From: Zhengitettix transpicula | Lineage: Eukaryota; Arthropoda; Insecta; Orthoptera; Tetrigidae | Reading direction: 5' to 3' | DNA length: 64,000 nucleotides | Assembly (NCBI GenBank): GCA_037074705.1 | Contig: CM073590.1 | Location: 166,840,746 to 166,904,745 of the forward strand | Part shown: positions 60,996 to 64,000 of the stretch, piece by piece | Numbering within the stretch: position 1 is the first letter of the stretch | Layout of the letters: the number at the start of each line of letters is the position of its first letter | The notes under the pieces: generated by a model | Seen by the model: only the letters and a program-made list of their open reading frames with translations | Told to the model about the DNA's origin: nothing | The model's database searches: none | Position numbers and translations under genes: made by a program

Positions 60996-61539
60996 CTGTT
61001 ACCTTAAAAGGATAAATAAAATAAAAATCTGCCTCGGCTCAGTTTTTGGTCAGGGTTGTGGATGATAATGTGTAGTCCATACTGCTTTCAATCCATCGAC
61101 TCATGAAGTTCTCAAGAATATGTTACCTGATAATTATTTTTATTGGAAGTTTCTTTAATTTATTCTTAGAGACGTGAATATACAACCATCTCGAGCTATA
61201 GTCCAACAATGATGTTACATTGCTGTAATGATACTTGTTCCCTTATAAATTATCAGTGACATACATCTTGAGTTCTACATGGAGTCTTCTTTATTACTAT
61301 CAGCCCTGCACAAGTGCCACTAGGAAACTGACCTGGAAACACTCTGCAGCATTACAAAGGATGCCACCAAAGGCAAATGTAACAGTACCGAATGGTTATG
61401 TTCCAATATATACTACATATTGTAATAACCGAAAGGTTAAAGGGAAATAAGATCCATGTTTTGGTGCCAAATTATAATATTCAAAACAGAATGGTAATAT
61501 TGCCCCACGTTGTAGTAATCAAAAGATTAAAGAGTGATA

Positions 61540-61990
61540 CATCTTTGGGTTCCCTATGGGCCTCGAATATAATACAGAAATATAGAAATTTACAAACTGA
61601 AAACTATAGAACATTTTACAAAATTTATTACAGAAATCTAATGCTTAATTATTCTGCAGAACTAAAACTAATCAAGAACATAGGAAAGTCAAAAGCGGTT
61701 CTCAAGAGACCCTGCACATCTCAACGTATGCTTGTAACTTCGTACCTTTTTAATGCTCTGAACAAACTTTGGAGATCTGAAAATTGATTGAATCAATCTG
61801 AATGAATTGGCTAGATGGCTAGAAAAATGTATCTTAACTTTGTTGCATTTAAAGAATCAAGCTCACAACTCTAATTTAAACACCCTTCTCCACTTTTCTA
61901 CAGCAAGCTTTATAGCCCAGAGCCACCATAGGTGGTGTGGAGATAGGATTTGTTGGCAGAGCTGTCATAAATAGGTGGCATTTCACAGAA
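61540..61990 (+). repeat. Triplicated intron fragment with short open frame (copy B)
   Basis: Counterpart of 28030-28470. The frame from about 61590 to the stop at 61785-61787 is open and ends L-N-K-L-W-R-S-E-N as in copy A. Confidence 0.6.
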
Positions 61991-62775
61991 TTACCCTCTG
62001 TGGCATTTTATCAACCTTCAGCAAGTTTATCTGAACTTTGAGCGAGTATCGTTGCACTATATCTGCATGCAAACACAACATCCATCAAAAATATAAGTTC
62101 GATCCACCACAATGCATAAAATTGCTTTGGATCAGAATGATTGAAAAATGTGTGTACACAAATAGTATTGTAATTTAACTGTTGCTAAGACAAAATGAAT
62201 ACCAAGGAAGATGAATAGCTTTCAAGGCCTTCAGTGTTTACAGTTATCAATTCTCATACAATGATACTGTATTTAACATTTTCATTAAATGTTCTATCCT
62301 CTCTAAAATTTCAAAGTTGTCTACAGATACTCTTAATTGCAGGTTGTTCCAGGAAATGAACATACAGCCAAGCGATTATTTACATAGGGTTGTTGTCTTA
62401 TCATATAGTAAATATGAATTGTGGCTTGAATTTCATACTGTAGGCAAAATATAAGTTTACGACATAAATGAAGGACTGTGATAGAACATAACTGCTTATA
62501 TAAATAAGCATGTAATTTCAAAAGTTTATTGGTACTATATTAGCTAATATAATAGTTTCTTAACAATTACTAACATTTTATGAAGGTATATTTTTAGCAA
62601 AAATTTACTACTCATTATTTTATTTGTATCAAATTTGAGATACAATGTTTCAAAACTTTTGTATTAGCCCAGATCTTAAACAATATTACTTTATTTCTGC
62701 GAAAGATAAAAATATTGTTTCATGTACAAAATTTTAAAATAAGTACTATATACAATTTATTTTGTATCGTTTCAG

Positions 62776-64000
62776 GATCGTAAAGATAATGCAACAGAGA
62801 GTTGTAACTACAAGAAGAAACTTAGAAGAAAGAAATGTAAAAGACCACAAAATAAATAGTTATGCAAAAATACAAATTTATTAGTCGGAAACAAATTGGA
62901 TGTCTCTGTGGACATTATTTTTAATGATGGACGGCCAGATGCAATAGATGATTTAAAATTAGCTGACAAGTTTTCTTTGACGAATTCAATATTTAATAAC
63001 AAAGTTAAAAGCCCTCATAATTTCTTACTTGCGTCCAATAAACCTAATCTAATACATGAGGGAAAAAAAGATGAACTGCAATGAAGAACATTGACATAAA
63101 TGGTTTAATGTACAATGAACTCAATCTAGCTCCTGACAATAAGTGATGAATCTATAAATTTGCAAGTAGGCATGGTAGCAATGAGGAATTATATGCCCAA
63201 TAAACTAAATTTAGTACATGGGATAGAAAGTTATGAACATGAAAGTATTTATTCAGACATTGTGGCAATGACAGATTCATTACGTATTGGACCAAATAGA
63301 GTACAGGGGGTTATGAACCACAGAGTAGTCATGAAGCACCTGCTGAAATATTAGATCCAATATCAAATAAACCCAAACAAATACAAATGGAGGAAAGTTA
63401 TGAACCTCAAAGTATTAAAGTGAACAATGCAGTAACGACAGATTCAGTATTCTATAAATATAAAGAAGTACAAAATGATGAAAGTGATAAACCTAAAACT
63501 TTCCATATTGATATTGCAGCATGGGCAAAGTCAGGATTTAAAGAAATGTACCAAGTGCAGGAGAACATTGATGAACATTATTCTACACAAGTGGACATTG
63601 CAACAAACTGCTATTCAAGGCCGATTGAACTGAATCAAAATCTGCAATTGGATATTGTAGCAAGAGAATTGTCATTTAATAGAACTGATAGTGCTCCAAT
63701 AGAAAATGGAGAGATCACAAGCCAGCAAATGAACACAGTTCTGTTGAATCATCAGATTTTATAATGATTACACCAAGACATGAAAAAATTGTAGGGTCAG
63801 AGTGCTTTAATGAGACTACAAATTATGAAACAAAATTTCTCTCAAATCTGGTTATACTTTTACCCAAATACAAGGGATATTAATTCCAACTGTGAAGTGA
63901 AACGAGAAGTCTTGGACTGTCAACACAACTGTCAAGCAAGAGATTGATGATGACATTCAAATGGAAGTTGACCCAGAAAATACATTTTCATTTTATAATG
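62776..64000 (+). pseudogene. Exon 8 of copy B, truncated by window end
   Basis: Starts after TATCGTTTCAG, aligned to 29255. Stop TAG at 62857-62859 after 27 codons, with later frameshifts and indels (for example near 63085, 63145 and 63310). Recognisable pieces include the F-H-I-D-I-A-A-W-A-K repeat near 63500. The rest of the exon lies beyond 64000. Confidence 0.88.

Larger units (their letters stand above)
43932..64000 (+). pseudogene. Copy B: 5'-truncated duplicated gene, continues past window
   Basis: Co-linear with copy A from base ~4855: introns and exons 4-8 recur in order, so it arose by DNA duplication, not retrotransposition. Exons 1-3 are missing. Exon 4 (45234-45298) has ACAG changed to ACAA; a usable AG now sits one base later, which would shift the frame, and the donor is GTTAGT. 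Exon 5 (46224-46308) and exon 6 (48073-48325, 18-nt in-frame deletion) remain open. Exon 7 (48394-48518) lost one base, giving TGA at 48472-48474. Exon 8 starts at 62776 and meets TAG at 62857-62859. Introns carry copy B-specific elements. A transcript cannot be excluded. Confidence 0.88.

Noticed and set aside
1..64000. tRNA, rRNA or snRNA genes
   Set aside because: No cloverleaf, conserved rRNA or snRNA stretch was noticed by eye. A covariance-model scan was not possible here.

Overview
The window is eukaryotic nuclear DNA, most likely from an arthropod and probably an insect. The evidence is AT-rich sequence, spliced exons with GT/AG boundaries in long introns, many AT dinucleotide runs, an RTE-like LINE, a Harbinger-like inverted-repeat element, gypsy-like fragments, and 'CTAGCTGGGTGCCCGG...' head sequences of a kind common in arthropod genomes. 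Species and order cannot be told from the sequence. No bacterial-style genes, tRNA, rRNA or CRISPR array was seen.

Gene. One multi-exon gene runs on the + strand from before base 702 to the stop at 34711. Eight exons (702-879, 2945-3062, 3828-3916, 11505-11569, 12363-12447, 14840-15110, 15178-15303, 29255-34711) have compatible splice phases and give 2128 residues. The first ~310 are helical-looking. The last exon alone codes for 1818 residues of low-complexity, polar, probably nuclear sequence with internal repeats. I do not recognise the family. The 5' end lies upstream of the window.

Duplication. A damaged partial copy of the last exon lies at 36566-40146, with its own copy of the 3' flank to about 41050. 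A third copy of an intron fragment is at 41050-41410. From about 43932 to the window end the same locus (from base ~4855 onward) is repeated as copy B. It lacks exons 1-3, has a displaced acceptor in exon 4, a frameshift and stop in exon 7, and stops in exon 8, so it looks like an unprocessed pseudogene. A dimeric satellite (281-bp period, 41660-43312) lies between the copies.

Mobile DNA. The introns hold four copies of an unusual element: a constant head, a variable number of ~280-bp C-rich monomers, and a constant tail (6199-10110, 18248-22195, 24525-26550, 52137-59810). Two are present only in copy A. The fourth is split by an RTE-like LINE (minus strand, 53480-58410, 13-bp target duplication), which is itself split by a 2-kb inverted-repeat element (53595-55619, TTA duplication). 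Other items are two solo-LTR-like elements, two gypsy protease remnants, an R1-like LINE scrap, several foldback hairpins, a 345-bp palindrome with back-to-back CCAAT/TATA motifs, a perfect 18-bp minisatellite and a 61-unit hexamer array.

The least explained items are the large repeat-bearing gene, the head-monomer-tail element, and the palindrome with divergent promoter-like arms.
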